From assembly GCF_003243515.1 (NCBI RefSeq), contig NZ_QFRA01000001.1, positions 212,908-276,907 of the forward strand: a DNA stretch of 64,000 bases, in the 5' to 3' direction. A model generated the notes under the pieces. The model was given only the letters and a program-made list of their open reading frames with translations, ran no database searches and had not been told where the DNA came from. Position 1 is the first letter of the stretch. Each line of letters starts with the position of its first letter. Made by a program: the position numbers and the translations under genes. Shown here one piece after another: positions 34,526 to 43,027 of this stretch. Origin of the DNA: Corynebacterium kroppenstedtii (lineage in GTDB: Bacteria > Actinomycetota > Actinomycetes > Mycobacteriales > Mycobacteriaceae).

Positions 34526-36115
34526 ATGACCGAAAACTCGGATTCCACTCGTTCTGGCGTACGGGAACGCGCCATGAGCTCGCTGCATGCCTTCCGTCAG
34601 CGCGCTGACCAGGTACTTCGCTCCAGCGCGGATAGTGTCAGTGACTCCTTGGAAGCTCGGATCACGAGCGTGACCAGCGATACTCCGAAGGCCCAGCTCA
34701 ACACCCAGGGTCGGGCCGCTCTTGCTCTTGCCGACGCAGCTACGTGGGCCTCGAAGAAAACGGGCCGTGGCTCTGGCGGGATGATCGGCGGGATGATTGC
34801 CGCAGCGATTGATCCGATGATCATGGGCCGGATCAACGCAAGCCGCCCGGTCGCGTTGGTGACGGGAACGAACGGCAAGTCCACGACGACGCGGATGCTG
34901 GCCGCTGCCGCACGCACCGCTTTCACCACCGCCACCAATGAGGGCGGCGACAACATGGACGCGGGAGTTGTGTCGGCGCTGCGTGCAGGTGGCGATTACG
35001 ACGTCGCCACGTTGGAAGTCGATGAAATGCACGTACCGGCCATTGCCGACAAGCTCGATCCGCAGGTGCTGGTTCTTCTCAATTTGAGCCGTGACCAGCT
35101 TGATCGTGTGGGAGAGATCAACAGTATTGAGCGGGCGCTGCGAGGGGCGGTGAATAAGCACCCCGACATGACTGTGGTGGCTAACTGTGACGATGTCATG
35201 GTGACGTCGGCGGCGTGGGATAGTCCGAACGTGGTGTGGGTGTCGGCTGGCTTAGGTTGGCAGGGTGAATCGACATCGTGCCCGCGTCCGGGTGGTGCGA
35301 TTATCCGCCGCGAGGTATCGGATACGACGGCAGCTGACTCGACGGATTCGTCGAGGGGTTCGACGGATGCGTCGGCGGCTGGCTCCTCGTCGCAACCGAC
35401 CGACCATGTTGATTGGTACGCGGCTAAGCCCCTCCCCGATGGCTCTGAGTTCCGACGCCCCTCCCCAGATTATTCGATGACGCCCGAGGGACTCCGTATC
35501 GATTCGGCTTCCGCAGCAGAGGCGACCGGTTTGCCAGCGGGAACCGTTCTGCCCTTGACCTTGTCGCTGCCGGGTGACGCGAACCGTGGCAACGCAGCCC
35601 AAGCTGTGGTGGCCGCATTGGCCTTGGGTGCGGACGTGAAAAAGAGCCTGACAGCGACCGAAAATGTGCAGTCCGTGGCCGGCCGTTATTCCACGGTGTC
35701 GTATGCCAGGCGCGAGGTCCATCTGTTGCTTGCTAAGAATCCTGCCGGTTGGCAAGAGGCACTGAGCATGGTTGATCGGTCCGCGGATGGCCTGGTCATT
35801 GCGACAAATGGGCAGGTCGCCGACGGCGTGGATCTATCCTGGCTATGGGACGTTCGGTTTGAGAACCTCGATGAGTTAGCTGTGGTTGCCGCCGGTGAGC
35901 GTGGCGCTGATCTGGCCGTTCGGCTGGGATACGCTGGTGTCCGCCACCACCTGGTGAAGGATGCGCTGGAGGCGATCAGAACGTGCCCGCCCGGGCGCGT
36001 GGAAGTGTTGGCCAACTACACGGCCTTCCGCGACCTCAAGCGCGCCCTTGACCGGGCCGTCGCCAAGGACTCGAAGCAGAACACTGCAGACAAGGAGGAC
36101 ACCGATGCCCGCTAA
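34526..36115 (+). CDS. murT: Lipid II isoglutaminyl synthase, Mur-ligase subunit
   Basis: A 529-residue Mur-ligase-like subunit of the MurT-GatD complex, which amidates the glutamate of lipid II at the membrane. It has the ATP P-loop VTGTNGKSTTTRML near residue 114, ATNEGGDNMDAGVV, LLNLSRDQLDRVGEI and a C-terminal DUF1727 region (VHLLLAKNPAGWQEAL). The middle zinc-ribbon region is unusual: only one Cys remains (SCPRPGG, about 250), and a Ser/Asp/Ala-rich stretch replaces the other Cys pair. ATG 34526 has AGGA just before it. It overlaps gatD by 11 bases. Confidence 0.92.
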   Translation: MTENSDSTRSGVRERAMSSLHAFRQRADQVLRSSADSVSDSLEARITSVTSDTPKAQLNTQGRAALALADAATWASKKTGRGSGGMIGGMIAAAIDPMIMGRINASRPVALVTGTNGKSTTTRMLAAAARTAFTTATNEGGDNMDAGVVSALRAGGDYDVATLEVDEMHVPAIADKLDPQVLVLLNLSRDQLDRVGEINSIERALRGAVNKHPDMTVVANCDDVMVTSAAWDSPNVVWVSAGLGWQGESTSCPRPGGAIIRREVSDTTAADSTDSSRGSTDASAAGSSSQPTDHVDWYAAKPLPDGSEFRRPSPDYSMTPEGLRIDSASAAEATGLPAGTVLPLTLSLPGDANRGNAAQAVVAALALGADVKKSLTATENVQSVAGRYSTVSYARREVHLLLAKNPAGWQEALSMVDRSADGLVIATNGQVADGVDLSWLWDVRFENLDELAVVAAGERGADLAVRLGYAGVRHHLVKDALEAIRTCPPGRVEVLANYTAFRDLKRALDRAVAKDSKQNTADKEDTDAR

Positions 36116-37043
36116 ATCCCATGCTGTGTCTTCGCCGTCAGGTTCGCGGCGGTCATCATCGCAGTTCCAGATCGGCCTGATTCTGCCCGATGTGTTGGGC
36201 ACCTATGGCGACGACGGCAACGCGCTGATTGTGCGCCAACGCCTGCGCCTCCGCGGGGTGGCTGCAGAGATTATTCCAATTCACCTCGGCGATCCTGTGC
36301 CGGACAGCTTGGATTTGTACACCGTCGGCGGTGGTGAAGATACCGCCCAGATTCTTGCGTCCGAGCATCTTCGCGCCGACGGGGGAATTATTCGCGCCGC
36401 GAACAAAGGCACCCCGATTCTTGCTATTTGCGCTGGTCTGCAGGTATTTGGGCAATCCTTCCGCGCCTCCGGTTCCATGGTGGATGGCCTTGGACTGCTG
36501 GACGCGACAACGTCGAGCCTGAAGGTCCGCATGATCGGCGAACTCCGATCGGAGCCGCTTCAAGCTGAGCAGCAGAGCCCGACGTCGGCACGCATCAATG
36601 ACTTCATGCGCGGGCTGACTGACCAACTCACTGGTTTTGCGAACCACATGGGTGCGACGATTTTGGGCCCGGATGCCCGCCCACTGGGACGTGTGCTTCA
36701 CGGGACCGGCAACTGTGATACCTATGGTGCAGAGGCGGTCCACCTTGAGGGCAACGACGCTGATTATCAGACGTCTGCCGAAGGGGCCGTTCAAGGATCG
36801 ATTATTGCGACGTACATGCATGGCCCGGCGCTAGCGAGAAATCCGCAGCTTGCCGACGTGCTTATCGCTCGGGCGCTGGGTGTGGAAATTAATGATCTTC
36901 CACCGCTGGGCGATGACATCGATCCCTCGATTCGTGGTGGCCTGGATAGCCTGGATATGGGGTCACGGCATCTCGAATTAGCTAGGGAATTAAACAATGA
37001 GGTGTCGCAGCTTCGCCGGGAGCGCATAGACTTTACGTCATGA
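36105..37043 (+). CDS. gatD: Lipid II isoglutaminyl synthase, glutamine amidotransferase subunit
   Basis: A 312-residue class I-like (CobQ-type) amidotransferase. The catalytic Cys is in LAICAGLQVFGQ and the catalytic His in TYMHGPALARNPQLAD. It supplies ammonia from glutamine to MurT. A strong AAGGAGG at 36092 precedes ATG 36105, which lies inside the end of murT. A Ser-rich N-terminal extension of about 20 residues precedes FQIGLILPDVLGTYGDDGN. The stop overlaps the next gene's ATG (ATGA at 37040-37043), so the FAD oxidoreductase is likely translated from the same mRNA. Confidence 0.94.
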   Translation: MPAKSHAVSSPSGSRRSSSQFQIGLILPDVLGTYGDDGNALIVRQRLRLRGVAAEIIPIHLGDPVPDSLDLYTVGGGEDTAQILASEHLRADGGIIRAANKGTPILAICAGLQVFGQSFRASGSMVDGLGLLDATTSSLKVRMIGELRSEPLQAEQQSPTSARINDFMRGLTDQLTGFANHMGATILGPDARPLGRVLHGTGNCDTYGAEAVHLEGNDADYQTSAEGAVQGSIIATYMHGPALARNPQLADVLIARALGVEINDLPPLGDDIDPSIRGGLDSLDMGSRHLELARELNNEVSQLRRERIDFTS

Positions 37044-38719
37044 CTTTGCGTGACCATCTCCGCCCCTCTGCCCTTTTTGGTGCCTCCACCCTCGGCACAA
37101 CCGCCCGATCTGCGGCGGAAGGATTATCCAGTGCCGCGGTCTCTGGGGTCTCTCGGGTGGGCAGCCATATCGGGGTTGATCCCGATGTCGTTCAGGGGCC
37201 ACGGGGTGGTCTTCCTCCGGAGGAGTTAACTGCTGCGCACTGGGGTAATGGGTCCCGGCGCGTCATCGATCCCATTGGCTGGTTTGAACACCAAAAAAGT
37301 ATCGATGAGCTTCAGAAATCTTTTGACGCTATTCCGTCAGAAGCCCAGGTGAGGCTGGCGAAGAAAAAGTCGAACCTTTTCCGCTCTCGAACAGCAACAA
37401 AGACGCCCGGTTTGAACGTCGAGGGGCTTGGCCGGGTCATTGCCGTGGATACAAAAGCACAGACTGCCGACGTTCAAGGCATGTGCACATATGAAAACCT
37501 TGTGGATACCTTACTTCCGTTTGGCTTCGCGCCCTATGTTGTGCCGGAATTGAAGACCATCACATTAGGCGGCGCTATTACCGGCATGGGCGTGGAGTCC
37601 AGCTGTTTCCGCAATGGTCTGCCCCACGAATCCGTCATCGAGATGGATATTCTGACTGGCACGGGCGATATTGTGACCTGTAGTCCCGTCGAAAATGTTG
37701 ATCTTTTCCGTGCTTATCCCAATTCGTATGGTTCATTAGGTTATGCGGTTCGGATCAAAATAAAGATTGAGAAAATTAAACCGTTCGTGGAACTTAGACA
37801 TGTTCGCTTTCATGACCTTACCTCTATTGCCGCAGCTATTGACAGCATCGTTTCCAGCCACGAGTACGACGGCGAGCATGTCGATTATTTAGATGGTGTG
37901 GTGTTCTCCCCTACCGAAGGCTATTTGGTCTTGGGTCGGCAATCGTCGGACGTTCCGCCCCGCGTGTCCGATTACACGCGTGAGCACATTTATTACCGCT
38001 CTCTGCAGCACCCCGAGGGCACGACTCGCGACACGCTGACCATGCACGATTACCTGTGGCGGTGGGATACGGACTGGTTCTGGTGCTCGCGCGCGTTTGG
38101 GGCACAGAATCCCACGATCCGTCGGATGTGGCCTGATGGGCTGTTGCGGTCGTCGTTCTATTGGAAGATCGTGGGCGCCGACAAGCGGTGGGATCTGGCG
38201 GACCGGATTGAGGCCTACCACGGCCGTCCCGCCCGTGAGCGCGTCGTTCAGGATGTCGAGGTGACGACGGATAAGGTGCCGGAGTTCCTGGAGTGGTTCT
38301 TCCAGGCCAGCGAGATCCAGCCTGTGTGGTTGTGCCCGATCAAGCTGGCGGAAGAGTCGTCATCGTTGACGACCCGCGGCAATGTGTTGTCCTCTGATGT
38401 CACTCTGGCTGACGGCGCTGGTTCGCATCCGTGGCCGCTGTACCCGTTGTCCGTGGGTGATGTGTGGGTCAATATCGGTTTTTGGTCCTCGGTGCCCGTG
38501 GATTTGACGGATGATCCGCAACCCGGCGCGTTTAATCGTGTTATTGAAAGAAAGATTCGCGACTTGGGCGGGCATAAGTCACTCTATTCCGAGGCTTTTT
38601 ATTCGAAAGAGGAATTTTCCGCTCTTTATGGCGGCAGTATTCCAAAGCTCGTGAAGAACATTTATGACCCGAACCATCGTTTCCCCGGTCTTTTCGACAA
38701 AGCAGTAGGCGGAAAATAA
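37040..38719 (+). CDS. FAD-linked oxidoreductase, 10-methylene fatty-acid reductase type (BfaA/TmsA-like)
   Basis: A 559-residue flavoprotein. An FAD_binding_4/PCMH domain (GMCTYENLVDTLLPFGF, VPELKTITLGGAITGMGVESSCFRNGL, residues about 148-200) follows an N-terminal extension of about 100 residues. The C-terminal half has WRWDTDWFWCSRAFGAQ and LYSEAFYSKEEF. This protein type pairs with a CFA-synthase-like methyltransferase in mycobacteria and relatives. There the methyltransferase makes 10-methylene stearate from oleoyl phospholipid and the flavoprotein reduces it to 10-methyl (tuberculostearic) acyl chains. Two such methyltransferases follow directly, supporting that role. It starts in the gatD stop, linking lipid and wall genes. 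Membrane association is likely but no TM helix is obvious. Confidence 0.82.
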   Translation: MTLRDHLRPSALFGASTLGTTARSAAEGLSSAAVSGVSRVGSHIGVDPDVVQGPRGGLPPEELTAAHWGNGSRRVIDPIGWFEHQKSIDELQKSFDAIPSEAQVRLAKKKSNLFRSRTATKTPGLNVEGLGRVIAVDTKAQTADVQGMCTYENLVDTLLPFGFAPYVVPELKTITLGGAITGMGVESSCFRNGLPHESVIEMDILTGTGDIVTCSPVENVDLFRAYPNSYGSLGYAVRIKIKIEKIKPFVELRHVRFHDLTSIAAAIDSIVSSHEYDGEHVDYLDGVVFSPTEGYLVLGRQSSDVPPRVSDYTREHIYYRSLQHPEGTTRDTLTMHDYLWRWDTDWFWCSRAFGAQNPTIRRMWPDGLLRSSFYWKIVGADKRWDLADRIEAYHGRPARERVVQDVEVTTDKVPEFLEWFFQASEIQPVWLCPIKLAEESSSLTTRGNVLSSDVTLADGAGSHPWPLYPLSVGDVWVNIGFWSSVPVDLTDDPQPGAFNRVIERKIRDLGGHKSLYSEAFYSKEEFSALYGGSIPKLVKNIYDPNHRFPGLFDKAVGGK

Positions 38720-38892
38720 GCAAATTCTACCCGACGTGGCGAGGGAAGCGCTCAGTACTACTATGGTTGTAACTATTTGCGACGCGATGACGCTACCGAC
38801 ACACGAGGTCATTAGGCGAATACCTACCGTGTAGCGCCATTGCGCCAGCCGAATACCTGAGGACGAAGAGAAAAGAGTCGGGCGCATTGAGT

Positions 38893-40191
38893 ATGACTGT
38901 CGCAGATATCATCGCATCTATTACGAAAGGGCCGCTGCCACTCGAGGTGGAGGCTTATGACGGAAGCTCCATTGGTTCGGGCGATATTACTGTCCATCTG
39001 GAAAACGAGGATGCTCTGGCCTATATCGCGACGGCACCGGGCGATTTAGGACTTGCCCGCGCTTATGTGACGGGCGCATTGACTGTTGAGGGCAAAGGAT
39101 CTCATCCTGCCCATCCATATGTCCTTTTCGACGATTTGCAAAAGGCGTATTCGACCGTTTCTATCTCTAAGAATCCTCGTGTGATTGCCAAACTGATCCG
39201 TGAGTTACGCAATCATCACGCTTTCCAGCGCCTCCCCATCCCTCACCAGGAAGTTATCCCTGGGTGGCACAAGGCTCTCCGGGGTGCGATGGAGGGAGTG
39301 GCGAAGTCGACGCGTCGGCACTCTAAGGCTCGCGATGCACAAGCGATTAGCCATCATTATGACGTCTCGAATAGCTTTTACGAGCATTTCTTAGGGCCAT
39401 CCATGACGTACACCTGTGCGTGCTACCCCACTGAAAATGCAACATTGGAAGAGGCCCAAGAAAACAAATACCGGTTGGTGTTTGACAAGTTGCGGCTGAA
39501 AGAGGGCGATCGTCTCCTTGATGTCGGTTGTGGTTGGGGCGGAATGGTCCGCTACGCGGCTAAGCGTGGAGTTCATACGTTGGGCGTGACGCTGTCTCAT
39601 GCGCAGGCTGAGCGGGCCAATGAAGAAATTAAGCGTCAGGGCCTGGAGGAATTTGCGGAGGTCCGCTACCAGGATTATCGCGATGTTCCAGAGAGCGATT
39701 TCGACGCTGTTTCTGCTATCGGCATTTTGGAGCACATTGGTCCGAAGAATTATCGATCATTCTTTAGTTTCCTTTATGGCAAATTGCGGCCTGAGGGAAT
39801 GATCCTTAACCACTGCATTACCCGGCCCCATAACCGTCCGACGCGGACGGGGCAGTTCATTGGACGCTACATTTTCCCTGACGGTGAACTCACCGGCGCG
39901 GGCACCATCATCACACGCATGCAGGACGTCGGTTTTGATGTTGTGCATGAGGAAGATCTGCGGCCGCATTATGCCCACACGCTGCGTGATTGGTGCCTGA
40001 ATCTGCAGAAGAATTGGGACGAGGCCAGCAGGTTGGTGGAGCCGTCCACGGCACGTTTGTTCGGTCTGTATATGGCCGGCTCCGAGTGGGGTTTCGACCA
40101 CAACATCATTCAGCTCCACCAGGTGTTGGGGCAGAAACTACCCGACGATGGGACGTGGAATCTTCCGCTGCGCCCCTGGTGGAAAGCGTAG
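38893..40191 (+). CDS. CFA-synthase-type SAM methyltransferase, copy 1 (BfaB/TmsB-like)
   Basis: A 432-residue class I methyltransferase of the cyclopropane-fatty-acid synthase family. SAM motif I is DVGCGWGGMVRYAAKRG near residue 210, preceded by HHYDVSNSFYEHFLGPSMTYTCACYP (lipid-binding hallmark) and followed by AISAIGILEHIG-like and YIFPDGEL motifs. It would methylate an acyl chain double bond in phospholipids. ATG 38893 is preferred over TTG 38887. It lies about 170 bases after the FAD oxidoreductase, with a possible promoter in between. The second copy starts 34 bases later. Confidence 0.9.
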   Translation: MTVADIIASITKGPLPLEVEAYDGSSIGSGDITVHLENEDALAYIATAPGDLGLARAYVTGALTVEGKGSHPAHPYVLFDDLQKAYSTVSISKNPRVIAKLIRELRNHHAFQRLPIPHQEVIPGWHKALRGAMEGVAKSTRRHSKARDAQAISHHYDVSNSFYEHFLGPSMTYTCACYPTENATLEEAQENKYRLVFDKLRLKEGDRLLDVGCGWGGMVRYAAKRGVHTLGVTLSHAQAERANEEIKRQGLEEFAEVRYQDYRDVPESDFDAVSAIGILEHIGPKNYRSFFSFLYGKLRPEGMILNHCITRPHNRPTRTGQFIGRYIFPDGELTGAGTIITRMQDVGFDVVHEEDLRPHYAHTLRDWCLNLQKNWDEASRLVEPSTARLFGLYMAGSEWGFDHNIIQLHQVLGQKLPDDGTWNLPLRPWWKA

Positions 40192-40225
40192 CTAGCGGAC
40201 GTAGCTATTAGTACAGTTAATCGTC

Positions 40226-41632
40226 ATGGTGAAAATTTCCGGACTTGCCCGCCACGCAACCAGCATGGTCGGTGCTGACCCGACGATCATGTCGGCCCTG
40301 CTCAGCACCCCATTGACTAAGTTGATTCGGCCCACGTCCCACCCCATGACGGTGGGCGAGATTATCGACGCCATCGCTGGCTTCCCCATTCGTGTGACTG
40401 CTTTCGACGGTTCCTCGGCGGGTGGGACGGATGGCGCAGCGACTTCGGCGGGCGCTTCCGGCGAGATGGGAATCCACATCACCAAAGACGGCTTAGCCTA
40501 TATCGCGACGGCCCCCGGTGAATTAGGCCTTGCTCGCGCGTATTTAACCGATAATTTGCGGGTGAGTGGCACCCATCCTGCGAACCCCTATGACTTGTTT
40601 GGGGTATTGCGGACTGTTCGTCTAAAAAAGCTGTCATCGTCCACAGTTCGCCGGATTATCGGTTCCTTGGCGGCGATGGATGCTTTCCGAAATTTGCCTC
40701 AGCCTCCGCAGGAAATGGTGCCATTTTGGCAACGTGCCATTGACGGCCTATCCCGACATTCTCAGCAACGTGACGCAGAATCAATTAGCCACCATTATGA
40801 CGTCTCGAATAGGTTTTATGAACTGTTTTTAGGGCCGTCAATGACCTATACCTGCGCTTATTATCCCGATCCCTCCGCCACCCTAGAAGAAGCACAAGAA
40901 AATAAATACCGCCTTATTTTCGATAAATTACGCGTACAACCAGGGGACACACTTCTTGATGTTGGCTGCGGTTGGGGCGGAATGGTCCGCTACGCCGCCC
41001 GCCACGGAGTCAAGGCGATCGGGGCAACCTTGTCCCGGGAACAAGCTGAGTGGGCTAATGAAGAGATTGCTCGTCAGGGGCTTAGCGATCTCGCTGAGGT
41101 GCGGTTCCAAGATTATCGAGATATTCCGGAATCAGATTTCGATGCCATTTCAGCTATCGGCATTCTGGAACACATCGGTACCGCTAATTACCACGATTTC
41201 TTTTCATTTCTTTTCAACAAGCTTCGCCCGGGCGGATTGATACTCAACCACTGCATTACTCGCCCGATTAATGAAGCCAAGACCAATGCTGGCCCGTTCC
41301 TTGATCGCTATATTTTCCCCGACGGAGAATTGCACTGTTCAGGAAATATCATTGCGAATATGCAGGGTGCAGGCTTTGAAGTGATGCACGAGGAAAACTT
41401 ACGGCCTCACTACACTCGAACCCTCAAAGCATGGTGCAACAACTTGGAAAAGAATTGGGATGCTGCCTGCGAAGAAGTAAGTGAAGCTACGGCGAAGCTA
41501 TATGGGGTTTATATGGCTGGGTCTGCGTGGGGATTCGACCACAATATTGTTCAGCTGCACCAGGCCTTAGGCGTGAAACCTCTTCAAAACGGAACGATGG
41601 CAGTTCCCGAGCGCCAATGGTGGGAGAGCTAG
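40226..41632 (+). CDS. CFA-synthase-type SAM methyltransferase, copy 2
   Basis: A 468-residue homologue of the upstream methyltransferase, evidently from tandem duplication. Shared motifs are ISHHYDVSNRFYELFLGPSMTYTCAYYP, DVGCGWGGMVRYAARHG (about residue 246), SAIGILEHIGTANY and YIFPDGELHCSGNI. It has a longer N-terminus (residues 1-40) and a Gly/Ala/Ser insert (about 62-78). The two copies may do different chemistry (methylene versus cyclopropane formation) or act on different double-bond positions; which one pairs with the flavoprotein cannot be told from sequence. Confidence 0.9.
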   Translation: MVKISGLARHATSMVGADPTIMSALLSTPLTKLIRPTSHPMTVGEIIDAIAGFPIRVTAFDGSSAGGTDGAATSAGASGEMGIHITKDGLAYIATAPGELGLARAYLTDNLRVSGTHPANPYDLFGVLRTVRLKKLSSSTVRRIIGSLAAMDAFRNLPQPPQEMVPFWQRAIDGLSRHSQQRDAESISHHYDVSNRFYELFLGPSMTYTCAYYPDPSATLEEAQENKYRLIFDKLRVQPGDTLLDVGCGWGGMVRYAARHGVKAIGATLSREQAEWANEEIARQGLSDLAEVRFQDYRDIPESDFDAISAIGILEHIGTANYHDFFSFLFNKLRPGGLILNHCITRPINEAKTNAGPFLDRYIFPDGELHCSGNIIANMQGAGFEVMHEENLRPHYTRTLKAWCNNLEKNWDAACEEVSEATAKLYGVYMAGSAWGFDHNIVQLHQALGVKPLQNGTMAVPERQWWES

Positions 41633-41718
41633 CGGATTCCGCGCGCTGACCACAACCAAAACGTGCCCATGCCACTGAGCTTCGTGCCTGTGGGCATGCC
41701 GTTGCTAATCTAGCTGTC

Positions 41719-43002
41719 ATGACTGAATCCCCTACCGTAGCGGGCTCACGTGCCACCGATACGTCATTCGACGTCATTAATTCCGCGGGGAAAGCACGTG
41801 CCGGAGTGATCCATACTCCTCACGGCGACATTCCCACGCCAGCTTTTATTCCTGTGGCAACAAAAGCAACGGTAAAAATGCTCACTCCAGAGCAAATCAG
41901 AGCAACCGGTGCTCAAGCAATCCTCTCTAACGCTTACCATCTTTATCTTCAGCCGGGGCCCGACCTGGTCGATGAAGCCGGTGGCGTCGCCAAGTTTGAG
42001 AATTGGCATGGCCCGACATACACCGATTCTGGCGGATTTCAGGTGATGAGCTTGGGCGTCGGGTTTAAAAAGGTGTTAGCCATGGACACCAAGGATATTA
42101 AACCCGAGGATGTAAAAGCCCGTCATAAAGAGCGTTACGCTCATGTCGATGAAGACGGAGTTAATTTCCGCAGCGTTATTAATGGGTCCAAGCATCGCTT
42201 TACACCCGAAAAATCGATGCAAATCCAACATGGATTAGGCGCCGATATTATGTTCGCGTTTGATGAGCTGACAACGCTCATGGATTCGCGGGGATATCAA
42301 GAGGAGTCGGTGGAGCGAACCCGGCGTTGGGCTCAACGGTGTCTCGAGGAGCATAACCGGCTGACGGAGGCCCGCGTCGGTAAGCCACTTCAGTCTTTGT
42401 GGGGTGTGGTTCAGGGCGCTCAATATGAAGATTTACGACGCCACGCTGCGCAATCATTAGTCGATATGTCGGACCAGTTCGAGGCTGAGGGTCGTCGTGG
42501 ATTCGGTGGTTTCGGAATCGGTGGCGCTCTGGAGAAGAGCGCGTTAGGGACTATCGTCGGATGGGTCACTGACGTGTTGCCAGAGAATAAACCGCGCCAT
42601 TTATTAGGAATTAGCGAGCCCGATGATTTATTCACCGCCATAGAGGCGGGGGCTGATACGTTCGATTGTGTGTCCCCCACGCGGCTGGGTCGGCGCGGAG
42701 GCGTATATACGTTAGACGGGCGTTTGAGCTTGAAGACAGCACGGTTTACCCGCGATTTCCGTCCTATCGATGATGAAATAGAAGGGTATATAAGCCAGTA
42801 TTCCCGCGCGTATATTCACCATTTGCTCAAAGCTAAAGAGTTTTTAGCGGGAACTCTGTGCAGTATTCATAACATTCAATTCATTGTGTCACTGGTACAT
42901 AATGCGCGGCAGGCTCTTATCGAGGGCCGTTTCCACGAATACCGCGATGAATTTCTCGGTCGGTATTATGCCAATGGTGGGCGCGCACCAGAGTGGAAAT
43001 AG
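41719..43002 (+). CDS. tgt: Queuine tRNA-ribosyltransferase
   Basis: A 427-residue TIM-barrel enzyme that exchanges G34 for the queuine base or its precursor in GUN-anticodon tRNAs. The nucleophile and base-binding motifs are present: YTDSGGFQVMSLG, LWGVVQGAQYEDLRR, GFGGFGIGGALEKS and DTFDCVSPTRLGRRGGVYT. However, the zinc site that normally follows (C-x-C-x-x-C ... H) is not recognisable: DDEIEGYISQYSRAYIHHLL has no Cys there, though the downstream SIHNIQF His context remains. It has an N-terminal extension of about 15 residues. GluQ-RS, the next enzyme of queuosine modification, is encoded 25 bases downstream. Confidence 0.9.
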   Translation: MTESPTVAGSRATDTSFDVINSAGKARAGVIHTPHGDIPTPAFIPVATKATVKMLTPEQIRATGAQAILSNAYHLYLQPGPDLVDEAGGVAKFENWHGPTYTDSGGFQVMSLGVGFKKVLAMDTKDIKPEDVKARHKERYAHVDEDGVNFRSVINGSKHRFTPEKSMQIQHGLGADIMFAFDELTTLMDSRGYQEESVERTRRWAQRCLEEHNRLTEARVGKPLQSLWGVVQGAQYEDLRRHAAQSLVDMSDQFEAEGRRGFGGFGIGGALEKSALGTIVGWVTDVLPENKPRHLLGISEPDDLFTAIEAGADTFDCVSPTRLGRRGGVYTLDGRLSLKTARFTRDFRPIDDEIEGYISQYSRAYIHHLLKAKEFLAGTLCSIHNIQFIVSLVHNARQALIEGRFHEYRDEFLGRYYANGGRAPEWK

Positions 43003-43027
43003 CGGAAAGCGGAAATAGCGATACACA

